Source: Dehalococcoidia bacterium (GTDB lineage: Bacteria; Chloroflexota; Dehalococcoidia; Dehalococcoidales; Fen-1064). Taken from it: DNA of 64,000 bases. The stretch is from assembly GCA_011171075.1 (NCBI GenBank), contig DUFD01000002.1:1-64000 (forward strand), in the 5' to 3' direction. Below, piece by piece: positions 49,641 through 59,196 of this stretch (position 1 is the stretch's first letter; every line of letters begins with the position of its first letter). The notes beneath the pieces were generated by a model. That model was not told the DNA's origin. It worked only from the letters and a program-made list of their open reading frames with translations, and searched no databases. A program made the translations under genes and the position numbers.

Positions 49641-50024
49641 ATGAAAAGGAAAGTGATGATTATCCCGGGAATTGTAAAACCAGACCTGCCTTTCAATCAT
49701 GTTATACAGGCAGGCAGGTTCTTATTTCTAACAAGTCAATTATCCTCCGACCTGAAAACCGGAGAAATTGTTAGTGGCACTATCGCTGAGCAAACACGGC
49801 AAGCTTTAGACAACATAAAGCTCCTACTGGAGGGTTGCGGTGCTACTATGGATGATATTGTCAAGGCCGTGATATACATGAGGGATTTAAAAGATTTTGA
49901 TAAGGTGAATGAAGTATATTGTAAATACTTCACTAAAGGCAATGAACCTGCTAGAGTGGCTATGCAAGCGATATCCCCACTTGAGAGCATTGATATTGAA
50001 ATTGAGGTTGTAGCGTATAAATAA
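49641..50024 (+). CDS. ridA: RidA family (reactive intermediate deaminase)
   Basis: 127 residues. RidA proteins hydrolyse reactive enamines and imines made by PLP enzymes. The family Arg is present (PARVAMQAI), as are GRFLFLTSQLSSDLKTGEIV and IVKAVIYMRDLKDFDKVNEVYCKYF. Slightly basic start MKRKVMIIPGIV. The aldo/keto reductase gene follows after 16 nt, so the two are likely one transcript. Confidence 0.9.
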   Translation: MKRKVMIIPGIVKPDLPFNHVIQAGRFLFLTSQLSSDLKTGEIVSGTIAEQTRQALDNIKLLLEGCGATMDDIVKAVIYMRDLKDFDKVNEVYCKYFTKGNEPARVAMQAISPLESIDIEIEVVAYK

Positions 50025-50040
50025 CTCGGGAGGGACAGAG

Positions 50041-50973
50041 ATGGAATATCGCAGACTGGGTAATTCAGGACTAAAAGTTTCGGCGGTTGGCCTAGGGGGT
50101 AACAACTTCGGCTGGTGGGCTGACGAGCAGACGTCCATCCCTGTAATTCATCATGCAATAGACCGTGGGATTAATTTCCTTGACACTGCCGATGTTTATG
50201 CCCGGGGACAATCCGAAGAGTTTATCGGGAAGGCAATAAAAGGCAGACGTACCAATCTTATTATTGCCACCAAATTTGCCAATCAAATGGGTGACGACCC
50301 TAACGAAAGAGGTGGTTCGCGTCGCCATATCATGCAGGCAGTAGATGCCAGTCTTAAACGCCTCCAGACAGACTATATAGACCTATACCAGATGCATGTC
50401 CCCGACCCGACGACACCGATGGGCGAAACGCTGCGTGCCCTTGATGACCTTATTAGAGCGGGCAAGGTGCGATACATCGGCTGTTCTAATTTTGCCGCAT
50501 GGCAGATGTGCGAGGCAATATGGATATCCAGAACCAACACCTTCAGCACATTTATCTCGACGCAGCCCATGTACAACCTGTTATCGCGAGGGATTGAACG
50601 TGAACTTGTCCCGTGCTGCCAGCATTATGGTATTGGCATCATCCCGTACAGTCCCCTAGCCAGCGGCTTCCTGACCGGTAAATATCGTCAGGGTGAGGCG
50701 CCGCCTGAAGGTGCCCGCCTTTCAGGGTCAGACCCCAGGTTCCAACGTGTTTTCAATGAGGCCAACTGGGACAAATTAAGCAAGCTTGAATCCTGGGCTA
50801 AAGAACACGACCATTCCGTCGGGGAGTTGGCGATTGCCTGGCTGCTGGCAAAACCGATGGTGGCCACCATCATTGCCGGGGCACGAAAAACCGAACAGGT
50901 GGATGCTAATGTTGCTGCCGGTGACTGGCAACTTACCCCTGAAGAACTGGCCGAGGTAGAAGAGCTGCTATGA
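50041..50973 (+). CDS. Aldo/keto reductase
   Basis: 310 residues, NADPH-type AKR barrel. The catalytic tetrad is visible: Asp and Tyr in NFLDTADVYARG, Lys in IIATKFA, His in YQMHVPDP. The IGCSNFAAWQ and IIPYSPLASGFLTGKY segments bind the cofactor. Resembles YghZ/voltage-channel beta-like AKRs (GNSGLKVSAVGLGG start). Substrate unknown. GGGAGGGA ribosome binding site. Confidence 0.9.
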   Translation: MEYRRLGNSGLKVSAVGLGGNNFGWWADEQTSIPVIHHAIDRGINFLDTADVYARGQSEEFIGKAIKGRRTNLIIATKFANQMGDDPNERGGSRRHIMQAVDASLKRLQTDYIDLYQMHVPDPTTPMGETLRALDDLIRAGKVRYIGCSNFAAWQMCEAIWISRTNTFSTFISTQPMYNLLSRGIERELVPCCQHYGIGIIPYSPLASGFLTGKYRQGEAPPEGARLSGSDPRFQRVFNEANWDKLSKLESWAKEHDHSVGELAIAWLLAKPMVATIIAGARKTEQVDANVAAGDWQLTPEELAEVEELL

Positions 50974-51010
50974 AAATAATCCAGGGCACACTGCCCTAAC
51001 AGGAAGTCCC

Positions 51011-51196
51011 TCAGGTCGGGCCAGCAGTAGAAAATTCCGACCGCGAGGCCATCACGGTACCGAACATGGAACAAAGCCGGCGTGGGTGCTTATCATTACA
51101 TTCGGGACACTTTACGTCGTCGTCTCTATCTGAAATACTACGACGCAATTCAAATCTCTCTCCACACTTAGCGCATTCATATTCGTAAATTGGCAT
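51011..51196 (-). CDS. FmdB-type zinc-ribbon protein
   Basis: 61 residues. MPIYEYECAKCGERFEL and CPECNDKHPRRL are the FmdB/CxxC_CxxC_SSSS pattern, a small zinc ribbon found in many bacteria and once proposed as a regulator of formamidase or amidase operons. Function here unknown. Convergent with the aldo/keto reductase and 156 bp downstream of the hybrid kinase gene. Confidence 0.85.
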   Translation of the reverse strand: MPIYEYECAKCGERFELRRSISDRDDDVKCPECNDKHPRRLCSMFGTVMASRSEFSTAGPT

Positions 51197-51352
51197 TACT
51201 CATTACCCTCACATATGTATATTATATTACTGGCATAGACATTGTAAAGACATCTTCATGGTGGCTAATTGGATACAGGAATAAGAAGACCGTCACCACA
51301 GATTGCGATAACGGTCTTGGGGTTGAGACATGAACCCACTGTGGCTATTTAT

Positions 51353-54300
51353 TCAATTATGCAGCCCGTCTTCTTGCATCTGTGTGGCCAGTATCCCGTT
51401 CACTTCTTTCCGCAATTGACCAGCACTGAACGGCTTTACTATGTAATGGGCCTTAGTTCTTGAGAGGAAACTCCTCGTATCACCACCCATGATGTCACCG
51501 GTGATGAAGACAACTTTCTTTGCTAGAGCCGGTGTCCTCTTCTGCATGTGCTTGTAGAGTTCTATTCCGCTTGTACCGGGCAACTTTATGTCGAGTAAAA
51601 TGAGGTCATACCCGCCATTCCGAAGTTTGAGTAGTACATCTTTGGCATCCTGTACTCCATCCACGTTATAGCCCTGTTCTTCTAATGTCCGACACAGAAA
51701 CTTCAGTACGGCAGGCTCATCATCGACAACAAGGATATTTGCAGAGGTCACCGCAACTGTTTCCTCGGTAATCGGCTTTGGCATTTCCAACTGCTGCCCA
51801 CCTTCTATAATCGGTAATTCAACAATAAAAGTAGCTCCCACACCCGGTTCATTTCTGGCAGTTATTCTCCCTTTATGGTCTGTAATTATCCCATGGCAGA
51901 CACTCAGGCCTAATCCAGTCCCTTCATCTTTTTTCCTGGTGGTGAAAAAGGGTTCAAATATCTTCTCCAGGTTCTCCTCGGGTATCCCACGGCCGTTATC
52001 GGTAACGTATATTCGGATGCAACTATCATCCACCTCGGTTTTAATAGTGAGCTTTCCGCTAGATTTTAGCTGTTTCAATTCTATCTCAGCATTGAGTATC
52101 AGGTTCAGGAACACCTGCTGCAACTGATTGCTATCAGCCATGGTCAGTGGCAGGTTTGTGTCTAATAATGTATTGATTTGGATATTGTTCGTTTCCAGTT
52201 CGTATAATCTCAGACCAATCGCTGTCTGCACAACGTCGTTAATATTAATATACTCCATCTCCGGTTCGCGCCGGCGAGCAAAAGCAAGGAGCTTGCTGAC
52301 GATGCTGGCAACACGCTCCGCTTCGGAGTGAATCACATTTACGTCTTCCCTGACATCGTCGGGTATATCCCTCTCAAGTAGGAGGTCGGCAAAGCCAATT
52401 ATGCTAGCGACCGGGTTGTTAATCTCGTGGGCCACGCCGGACGCCATCTGACCTATGGAAGCCAGACGACTTGCCAGCTGTGCTCTCTGTTCCAGCTCGG
52501 TCCGCTCTTTCTCTATCTGCTTACGCCTTGATATATCCCTTATAACTGCGACAAAGCCAACTGCATCTCCGGACGTGTCCCTCATTACGGCAACGTTCAT
52601 ATTACCTGGGAATTCACCCCCATCCTTTTTCAGGAATTGGTATTCCAGGCTCCCGAGGGTGCCACCTTCGAAAGTTTTTTGCATATTCTCTCGGGCCCTC
52701 TCGCGGTCATCCCCGACGATGAGTTGGTAAATATCCAGCCCAATCAGCTCTTCGACACACTCAAAGCCATGCATACGGACTACTGCCATATTAGCGTCAA
52801 CAATGCGCCCCTCCGTGTCGGTGACAAGTATTCCCTGTCTTACGGAGTCGAACGTGAGGCGTAGTTTCTCTTCAGAACGCATCACCTCCTCATACATTCG
52901 TATCTTTTCAGTGGTAATACCTATCTGGTCACCGATGTGCGTAAGCATGTCGACATGTTCATTCGTGAAACAATTTTCCTGGCAGCTTACTAGTGCCATC
53001 ACCCCTAGAATATTGTCACCTGCCCTGATGGGAACACCGGCATAGGAACGTATCTTGCCCCGGATGGTGGCTCTGCGAATGCCTCTGGAATCATCCCCGA
53101 TATTTGATACTATTAGCGGCTCTGCCGACTCTGCCACATCGAATGTCAATCCTTCTTCTACCTTGAGTGCGGCAATATCTTCAAGTGTTTTCTGTGATAT
53201 ACCCTGGTATACTTTCGGTGAGAGGCTCTTACTTGCACTGTCGTACAGACATATCATCCCGCCCTCAACAGCCAGCAGGTCCATTGTCCTTTTCAGTACT
53301 GTATCCAGTACCACTTCCAGGTCCAGAGACTGGCTTAGCGTGGAGGATATGACATTCAGCGCTGACATCTCTTCACTGTGCTGCCTGGCCACTTCCTCCA
53401 TTCGCTTGCGTTCTGTGACGTCTCTAATGGAGGCCACACCAGCCGGTCTGCCCTGGTATTCCGTAAGGACACCTATGGCACTTACCCATATCTCCTCACC
53501 TGATTTTTTCCTGCACCGGAACTCGTTGAGCCTCCTCAGGTCCTTCTCAAACATGTCCTCCGTCATTAGCTGGAAGACCCTGTCTCTTTCTTCAGGCATT
53601 ACGTAATCGAACAGGTTGAGATGATATAGTTCTTCCGCGGACTTAAACCCAAACATGTCAGCGGCAGCCTGGTTTGCCAGCAGCATCTTCATGTCTTCAC
53701 CAACGACTACCGTACCATCGACCTTGCTTTCGAATAATGCCCGGTACCTCTCTTCGGATTCCCGAAGCATGTTCTCTGCCTGTTTGCGCTCTGTAATATC
53801 TTCCAGAACCCCATCGAAATATGCTATCTCGCCATTTTCATTGAGTATTGTGAATTTAGTGTCAGATACGACTATTTCAGTCCCATCTTTTCTTCGCAGG
53901 TTCAGCTCTCTAGTCACTTTCCCAGTGCCCCTGGCGGCTGCCTTCATCACAGAAGCTCTCTCCTCCGGGTACACGTACAAGTCAGTGACATTCATCTTTA
54001 ATAGCTCATCACGAGAATAACCGGTGACCTCTTCCATGCCCGGATTTACCTCAAGAAAGTGGCCTTCCGGACCCGGTGTGCTCCGGAATATGCCCAGTCT
54101 GATGTTGTCGACCAGGCTGCTATACCGCTCTTCTGAGTCAAGCAGCGCCTCTTCTGCCTGTTTGCGTTCCGTGATATCTTCGCCGGAGCTGAGGTGACCG
54201 ATGATTTTTCCGTCCGCATTCTTTATAAGGACATTGTTCCACGCAATAATCCTCTCATCACCGCTCCTGGTCAGGACGGGATTTTCATAGTATTCGGTTG

Positions 54301-55258
54301 CTTCTATTTCTCCACTCAGGAGTTTCTGGGCAACTGATTTAACTTCCTTGCGTACTCTTGACGGCAGGAAGTTATCAAACCAGTTTTTGCCAATGATTTC
54401 CTCCTCTGGGTACCCCAGAACCTCACAGCCCTTCCTGTTTATCATGGTGACCTTGCCGTCAGCATCTATGGCTACGAACATAACCCCGGCAACATCAAGA
54501 TACTGCTGTGCCCTATCCCTCTCTTTCCTTAGTGCTCCCTCTGCCTGTATTCTCTCCTGAATTTCTCGTTGCAACGCGCTGTTAGCCCGGGCAAGCTCAG
54601 CAGTGCGCTCTTCAAAGCGTTTTGCCAGCTCATGGTAGACCCTCTTCAGGACTTCCTGAGCACGCTTTCTTTCAGCACTCTCTATTCCTACCCACTTTCC
54701 GTTACGTCGGATTAAAGCCAGTTGGTGCTTGCTGACAATATCTACCAGCTCGGATATCTCGCACTTCTCAACACCGTATGCGCAGAGTGCGATTATCCGG
54801 TAATCCCCAATGACATTATCGACGGTTTCTTCGTACTCTAGTAAGTATTCCGAATGGTCGTTCATCACGAGAGTAACATCACCCGCAACCCTTACACCTT
54901 CGTAACCACTGACCTTCGCATCTTGGTGTTTCTCTATGAATTTGTCCACGACTGTAAGCAGGTCGAGCACGCCATCTCTGTAATACCACTTTGTATAGGG
55001 GATGATTTCTATCTGCCCTTTCTCAACATACTGATCGTAATCAGGTAAAACCTCCCTTAGTGCACGCGCGGCCTCGATTACATCCAGAGGCTCAGCCGTG
55101 AGCCATATACAGTACTCATTGCTCTCCAGTCCTGCCTGAAAATAAGGCACCATGATATCAAGCAAATCTTGTTCGGAACGGTAAAACTGGCAGAGATGAG
55201 TGCCCCACGGGACATTGCCAACAGCATCAATCCCCGATGGTCTACTGTTTCCTGGCAT
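51353..55258 (-). CDS. MEDS-multi-PAS-GAF hybrid histidine kinase with C-terminal receiver
   Basis: 1301 residues, no membrane helices, so a cytosolic sensor. Order: MEDS domain (about 15-190; PWGTHLCQFYRSEQDLLDIMVPYF), a coiled linker, three PAS domains (about 250-615, two with EDITERKQAE endings), GAF (about 630-790) and a fourth PAS (about 805-920). A HisKA with phosphoacceptor His near 945 (GVAHEINNPVASIIGF), HATPase_c (about 1040-1150; DNGRGIPEENLEKIFEPFFTTRKK) and a receiver domain (about 1175-1290, Asp in LILLDIKLPG) follow. MEDS is the sensor of DcmR, tied to C1 and halomethane response; the ligand here is unknown. Clustered with the two genes upstream. Confidence 0.9.
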   Translation of the reverse strand: MPGNSRPSGIDAVGNVPWGTHLCQFYRSEQDLLDIMVPYFQAGLESNEYCIWLTAEPLDVIEAARALREVLPDYDQYVEKGQIEIIPYTKWYYRDGVLDLLTVVDKFIEKHQDAKVSGYEGVRVAGDVTLVMNDHSEYLLEYEETVDNVIGDYRIIALCAYGVEKCEISELVDIVSKHQLALIRRNGKWVGIESAERKRAQEVLKRVYHELAKRFEERTAELARANSALQREIQERIQAEGALRKERDRAQQYLDVAGVMFVAIDADGKVTMINRKGCEVLGYPEEEIIGKNWFDNFLPSRVRKEVKSVAQKLLSGEIEATEYYENPVLTRSGDERIIAWNNVLIKNADGKIIGHLSSGEDITERKQAEEALLDSEERYSSLVDNIRLGIFRSTPGPEGHFLEVNPGMEEVTGYSRDELLKMNVTDLYVYPEERASVMKAAARGTGKVTRELNLRRKDGTEIVVSDTKFTILNENGEIAYFDGVLEDITERKQAENMLRESEERYRALFESKVDGTVVVGEDMKMLLANQAAADMFGFKSAEELYHLNLFDYVMPEERDRVFQLMTEDMFEKDLRRLNEFRCRKKSGEEIWVSAIGVLTEYQGRPAGVASIRDVTERKRMEEVARQHSEEMSALNVISSTLSQSLDLEVVLDTVLKRTMDLLAVEGGMICLYDSASKSLSPKVYQGISQKTLEDIAALKVEEGLTFDVAESAEPLIVSNIGDDSRGIRRATIRGKIRSYAGVPIRAGDNILGVMALVSCQENCFTNEHVDMLTHIGDQIGITTEKIRMYEEVMRSEEKLRLTFDSVRQGILVTDTEGRIVDANMAVVRMHGFECVEELIGLDIYQLIVGDDRERARENMQKTFEGGTLGSLEYQFLKKDGGEFPGNMNVAVMRDTSGDAVGFVAVIRDISRRKQIEKERTELEQRAQLASRLASIGQMASGVAHEINNPVASIIGFADLLLERDIPDDVREDVNVIHSEAERVASIVSKLLAFARRREPEMEYININDVVQTAIGLRLYELETNNIQINTLLDTNLPLTMADSNQLQQVFLNLILNAEIELKQLKSSGKLTIKTEVDDSCIRIYVTDNGRGIPEENLEKIFEPFFTTRKKDEGTGLGLSVCHGIITDHKGRITARNEPGVGATFIVELPIIEGGQQLEMPKPITEETVAVTSANILVVDDEPAVLKFLCRTLEEQGYNVDGVQDAKDVLLKLRNGGYDLILLDIKLPGTSGIELYKHMQKRTPALAKKVVFITGDIMGGDTRSFLSRTKAHYIVKPFSAGQLRKEVNGILATQMQEDGLHN

Positions 55259-55425
55259 CCTGAAAACCTCCCGTCGATAGTATTATGCGATGCTCACTGC
55301 CGGGCTCTCACATCACACACTACCGACACCCCTGGGCCAGGCCTTGTGCATCCAAATGATAACCGCTTAATGAACCCCCCTGCTGAGATTCATCAATTCT
55401 AAAGACAGCTTGGAGCAACTACCGG

Positions 55426-56076
55426 TTACCAATCTGTTTGCGAGTTATGTCGATTGTTAATGGCATAAAGAGCTGCCTGAGTACGGTGGGCCAAGTTCAG
55501 CTTGTGCAGGATATTACTCACGTGTGTCTTTACTGTTTTATCGCTGATTATAAGTCGGTTAGCGATCTCCTCATTACTGAGACCACAGGCAATCAGTTCG
55601 ATGACCTCTGTCTCCCTGGGGGTCAGTTTTTCCTCCATACTGCCCTTATTGCGATTTGAGAAACTATGCATCAGTTTCTGGGCAACATCCGGATGAAGCA
55701 CAGACCGGCCACTACGCACGGATTTCACAGCATCAATGATGTCTATCGGCAGCGTGTCTTTCAGCAGATAGCCATCGGCACCTGCTTTGATAGACGGAAA
55801 CAGCTTGTCATCTTGAGCGTAAGTTGTAATGACGATAACCCGTACTTCCGGTGACGATTCCTTAATGCTGCGTATCGCCTCGACACCGCTCATACCGGGC
55901 ATCACCAGATCCATCATAACAACCTCGGGATGCAGCCTTTCAACAGCCTCGATGGCCTCTTCACCGGTAGCGGCTACGCCCCTTACCTCCAGTTCGCCTT
56001 CGGCCTCAAAGAAATTCTTTAATCCCTGTCGCACGACAGGATGGTCATCCACAATCAATACGCCTATCTTTTCCAT
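55426..56076 (-). CDS. NarL/FixJ-family response regulator
   Basis: 216 residues. Receiver domain with VLIVDDHPVVRQGL, phosphoacceptor Asp56 (VVMMDLVMPG) and the conserved Lys in YLLKDT. Then a LuxR-type helix-turn-helix (LTPRETEVIELIACGLSNEEIANRLIISDKTVKTHVSNILHKL). It is the DNA-binding output of the cluster. The adjacent HisKA_3 kinase, 70 nt upstream, is the type that normally pairs with NarL regulators. Confidence 0.94.
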   Translation of the reverse strand: MEKIGVLIVDDHPVVRQGLKNFFEAEGELEVRGVAATGEEAIEAVERLHPEVVMMDLVMPGMSGVEAIRSIKESSPEVRVIVITTYAQDDKLFPSIKAGADGYLLKDTLPIDIIDAVKSVRSGRSVLHPDVAQKLMHSFSNRNKGSMEEKLTPRETEVIELIACGLSNEEIANRLIISDKTVKTHVSNILHKLNLAHRTQAALYAINNRHNSQTDW

Positions 56077-56146
56077 GTTCCTTCAAACACCCGTCTTTTT
56101 TGTATCCCTTACTGTGAAAATACCTCCTTCCCCTTTGGTTTATCAT

Positions 56147-57748
56147 TTATCTTTCTACAGACGTGTCTGCTACCGTCTTAAATGCTCCAGCTTCACCCTC
56201 TACCTTACCGGTAGGAACCGTCAATATAACCGTAGTTCCCTTACCTGGTCGGGATTCTATGTTTATGGTTCCGTTCATGATTCTGGTTCGCTCTTTCATG
56301 CTTCGTATCCCAATATGCCCTTCAGTGAACTCAGAAGAGACGGCAGATGTATCGAACCCGCGGCCATTATCAACGATTGAAATTACGAGTTTTCCAGCAC
56401 CAGCACTAATTGAGACACGGACCTCCGAGGCCCCACTGTGCTTCCTTACGTTGGTCAGAGCCTCGCGAATCACGTAATATATTCCCCTTTCCATGGAAGT
56501 ATCGAGCACACCCTCAGGGTCGGTTACTTCGAAATGGCATTTGATTCCGTCATTTTGCTCCACGCTTGCTACATATTCCTCTATTCCGGCGATGAGCCCC
56601 TCTTTACTCACGGAAGGAGGATTAAGGTCACGTACTATCCTTCGCAAATCACGGACGCTTTCGCCAAGAGCCTTCATGGTCGACTCCATTTTGGCCTCGG
56701 CCTCGTCCAGCTTGTTTCTACTGACATACAAACTGCATGTCTTCAGTTCCAGTTGCGAAGCTACTATCGTCTGTATCGGGCCGTCATGAAGGTCCAGCGA
56801 CAACCTCAGGCGTTCATTTTCAGCGGTATTGACCACCTTTTTTAGCAGCCTTTCAACCTCAGCCTGCTTGTGCTGCAAATTCTCAATAAGACGGGCATTA
56901 TCAATGGCAATAGCCCCCTGCCCACAAAGGGTGCGTAGAAACTCGATATCGCTCTGCCGGCAGGTTACCCCGCTCTCTGTACTGCCGAGCACCATGACAC
57001 CTATTGCCTCACCTCTGGCAGCCATGGGAACATAGAGACAGTAACCACCCAAGTCGCGTTGGCCATTGTCACCAACGCTTAGCGAGTTGTTATCCTCACC
57101 ATATACAATGACAGGCTCAAGCTTCGTACTAACCTCATCTGCAACATCATCTTCCACCACCTCTCCTAAACCCTCCGCTGATACCGACCCGCGTATGGCT
57201 CTTCTGACTAACTTTTCGTCATTGTTCCGGAGAAAAAGTTGAGCGAAATCGGCTTTTACTTCATTCGTTGCCGTCTTAAGAATAACGTCGAGTAGATTTT
57301 CCTCGTCAACCTCTAACAGCACTACTTTGCTGAGTTCGAATAGGGGTAACAAGGCCTTGAGCCGGGTATTCTCTTTCTGCAACCGACCCCGGGCCAGAGC
57401 CCCCTCTATCGCCACCGTCAGTTCATCAATAGAAGCCGGCTTGCGTACAAAGTCCAGCGCCCCCAGCTCCATTGCCTCTATAGCATTCTCAACACTTCCG
57501 TAACCGGTTACAATGATAGCCATTATCTCCGGGTTTATTCCCTTTACCTGGCGGAGCAGTTCAAGACCGCTTATGTCCGGCATTTTGATATCGAGTAATA
57601 ACAGGTCATACGGCTCGCTGGCAATCCTCTCCAGGGCTTCTTTCCCGGACTCAGCGCCGGCAACATCATAACCCCTGTTTTTGAGACGTCGCATCGTAGC
57701 CTCGAGAACATGGTGCTCGTCATCTGTGATGAGAATCTTCTCAGGCAC
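56147..57748 (-). CDS. Receiver-GAF-HisKA_3 sensor kinase (NarX/NreB-like)
   Basis: 533 residues. An N-terminal receiver (Asp53 in LLLLDIKMPD) is followed by a GAF domain (about 150-300; DFAQLFLRN, GGYCLYVPMAARGEAIGVMVLG), then HisKA_3 with the phosphoacceptor His near 319 (RLSLDLHDGPIQTIVASQ). A HATPase_c domain (YYVIREALTNVRKHSGASEV, DNGRGFD, GHIGIRSMKERTRIMNG) ends the protein. The receiver at the front suggests this kinase is itself controlled by an upstream phosphodonor, possibly the hybrid kinase of the same cluster. Likely phosphorylates the NarL-type regulator. Confidence 0.92.
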   Translation of the reverse strand: MPEKILITDDEHHVLEATMRRLKNRGYDVAGAESGKEALERIASEPYDLLLLDIKMPDISGLELLRQVKGINPEIMAIIVTGYGSVENAIEAMELGALDFVRKPASIDELTVAIEGALARGRLQKENTRLKALLPLFELSKVVLLEVDEENLLDVILKTATNEVKADFAQLFLRNNDEKLVRRAIRGSVSAEGLGEVVEDDVADEVSTKLEPVIVYGEDNNSLSVGDNGQRDLGGYCLYVPMAARGEAIGVMVLGSTESGVTCRQSDIEFLRTLCGQGAIAIDNARLIENLQHKQAEVERLLKKVVNTAENERLRLSLDLHDGPIQTIVASQLELKTCSLYVSRNKLDEAEAKMESTMKALGESVRDLRRIVRDLNPPSVSKEGLIAGIEEYVASVEQNDGIKCHFEVTDPEGVLDTSMERGIYYVIREALTNVRKHSGASEVRVSISAGAGKLVISIVDNGRGFDTSAVSSEFTEGHIGIRSMKERTRIMNGTINIESRPGKGTTVILTVPTGKVEGEAGAFKTVADTSVER

Positions 57749-58355
57749 CGTGATGCTCCCTTCACATGTTATTCAAGCCAGGGGCGCTGGCCTATCTGAA
57801 TATCCGACGGCAGTCATGTACCTTACAATAATAAGCAGGGGTGATATTTGTGGGGAAAATGATGAGCGAAGAATTGGCCATCCCCCCTACTTATTCAGCC
57901 GATGCATCGACTGCCTAAATGTCCAATCTGATATAGCTTAATGTGCCACGTGGCAAATGTCAAGTACTTTTTTAAACAATTATTACAAGCACCTACGCTC
58001 AATTATCGTATCCTACTGTCCAAATACGCCTGTGGCTACTGGACAACCTGCCTAATCCTGTGTCTGCCGTTTTTACGTCTTCTGCTGGCAATCTTCATCT
58101 TGGCTACTGTCCTCTTAATACTCCTCTTTACTTTCAACGTTCTCCCCCCTTAAAAATTCGTTCTTTTTCGTCGTCTCGTACACATTACCATGTAATAATA
58201 AACACCAATCAGCAAAGGCGAATCCGCCAATGAGACTGTTTACCACCTACATAAATAGTCGTAGAGGTAGGTTATTAGTCGTAGTAAATATTAAAAATTA
58301 TCCTCGTTCCAAATCGATTTGACCATCTGCTCAAAAACGGGCAAAATAGGGCAAC
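57749..58355. other. Gene-poor stretch between the sensor cluster and prepilin peptidase
   Basis: About 600 bp without a convincing gene. The track ORF 57941-58153 (70 codons) has no ribosome binding site and low-complexity hydrophobic content, and I do not trust it. Visible elements are a 12-bp perfect palindrome tgccacgtggca (57944-57955) and two TAGTCGTAG copies exactly 20 bp apart (58256-58264, 58276-58284). An inverted pair acctac/gtaggt (58245-58250, 58267-58272) overlaps the direct repeats. The region probably holds divergent promoters. Confidence 0.5.
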
Positions 58356-59183
58356 ATGGATATCGCCTTAATTATTCTCTTCACCCTGCTGGGCACTATT
58401 GTCGGTAGTTTCCTGAATGTGTGTATCGACCGCTTGCCGGTAAAGAAGTCGCTGCTCCGACCTCCTTCTTACTGCGATGCCTGTCAGCGCAGAATTGCCA
58501 TTAAAGACCTCATACCTTTGTTCAGCTTTCTATGGCTACGCCGAAGATGTCGTTACTGTGGAGCACTGATACCGTGGCGTGTTTTCTGGGTAGAAGTTGG
58601 CACTGGTATACTCTTCGGTTTTATTTACTGGTATTTGATGGTACACCCGGCATCACCCGAAACAGTACAACTCGTTGTTACCATTTTCTACTCCTGTGTA
58701 TTCGTTGTTATTTTTGGTATCGACCTCAAGCACCAGCTCATCCTGAACAGGATTGTCTACCCGATAGCGCTGATAGCCCTGGTGCTCGATATTGCCCTGA
58801 ACCAACCATGGATTCTGGAATCGGCACCAGGTGCATTTCAGTCCATGCCGGATGTTGCCGCCCGAACGGTCATTGGAATTACCGGAGGTGCTACCGGCTT
58901 TGTCCTGCTCCTGATACCGGCGCTTGTTTTCCGCGGCGGCATGGGCTGGGGGGATGTTAAGATGGCAGGTCTTATTGGCCTGGTAGTCGGTTTCCCTCTG
59001 GTATTTGTCTCTATCCTGGGAGCAATTATTGTTGGTGGTCTCATTGCCGTAGTTCTTCTGATAACAAGGGTTAAGAAACGAGGCGAGGCCATTCCCTTCG
59101 GTCCGTTCCTCTCACTGGCAGCTATAGCGACCCTGCTTTTCGGCAACGAAATCCTCAGCTGGTACCTGGGTTTATTCCCCTAG
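58356..59183 (+). CDS. Type IV prepilin peptidase (A24 family)
   Basis: 275 residues, about seven to eight membrane helices. It has LGTIVGSFLNVCIDRLP and the two CxxC pairs (CDAC, CRYC) of the methylase-type N-terminal domain. The two catalytic aspartates are in FGIDLKHQLILN and GGMGWGDVKMAG. Cleaves and N-methylates type IV pilin-like precursors at the inner membrane. No pilin or pilus-assembly genes are in the window, so its substrates lie elsewhere. The glycerate kinase gene begins 13 nt later. Confidence 0.92.
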   Translation: MDIALIILFTLLGTIVGSFLNVCIDRLPVKKSLLRPPSYCDACQRRIAIKDLIPLFSFLWLRRRCRYCGALIPWRVFWVEVGTGILFGFIYWYLMVHPASPETVQLVVTIFYSCVFVVIFGIDLKHQLILNRIVYPIALIALVLDIALNQPWILESAPGAFQSMPDVAARTVIGITGGATGFVLLLIPALVFRGGMGWGDVKMAGLIGLVVGFPLVFVSILGAIIVGGLIAVVLLITRVKKRGEAIPFGPFLSLAAIATLLFGNEILSWYLGLFP

Positions 59184-59196
59184 TTGGCCATTAACC

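Noticed and set aside
57941-58153. 70-codon hydrophobic ORF
   Set aside because: No ribosome binding site, overlaps the palindrome tgccacgtggca at its start, low-complexity Leu/Ile content typical of AT-rich noncoding DNA.
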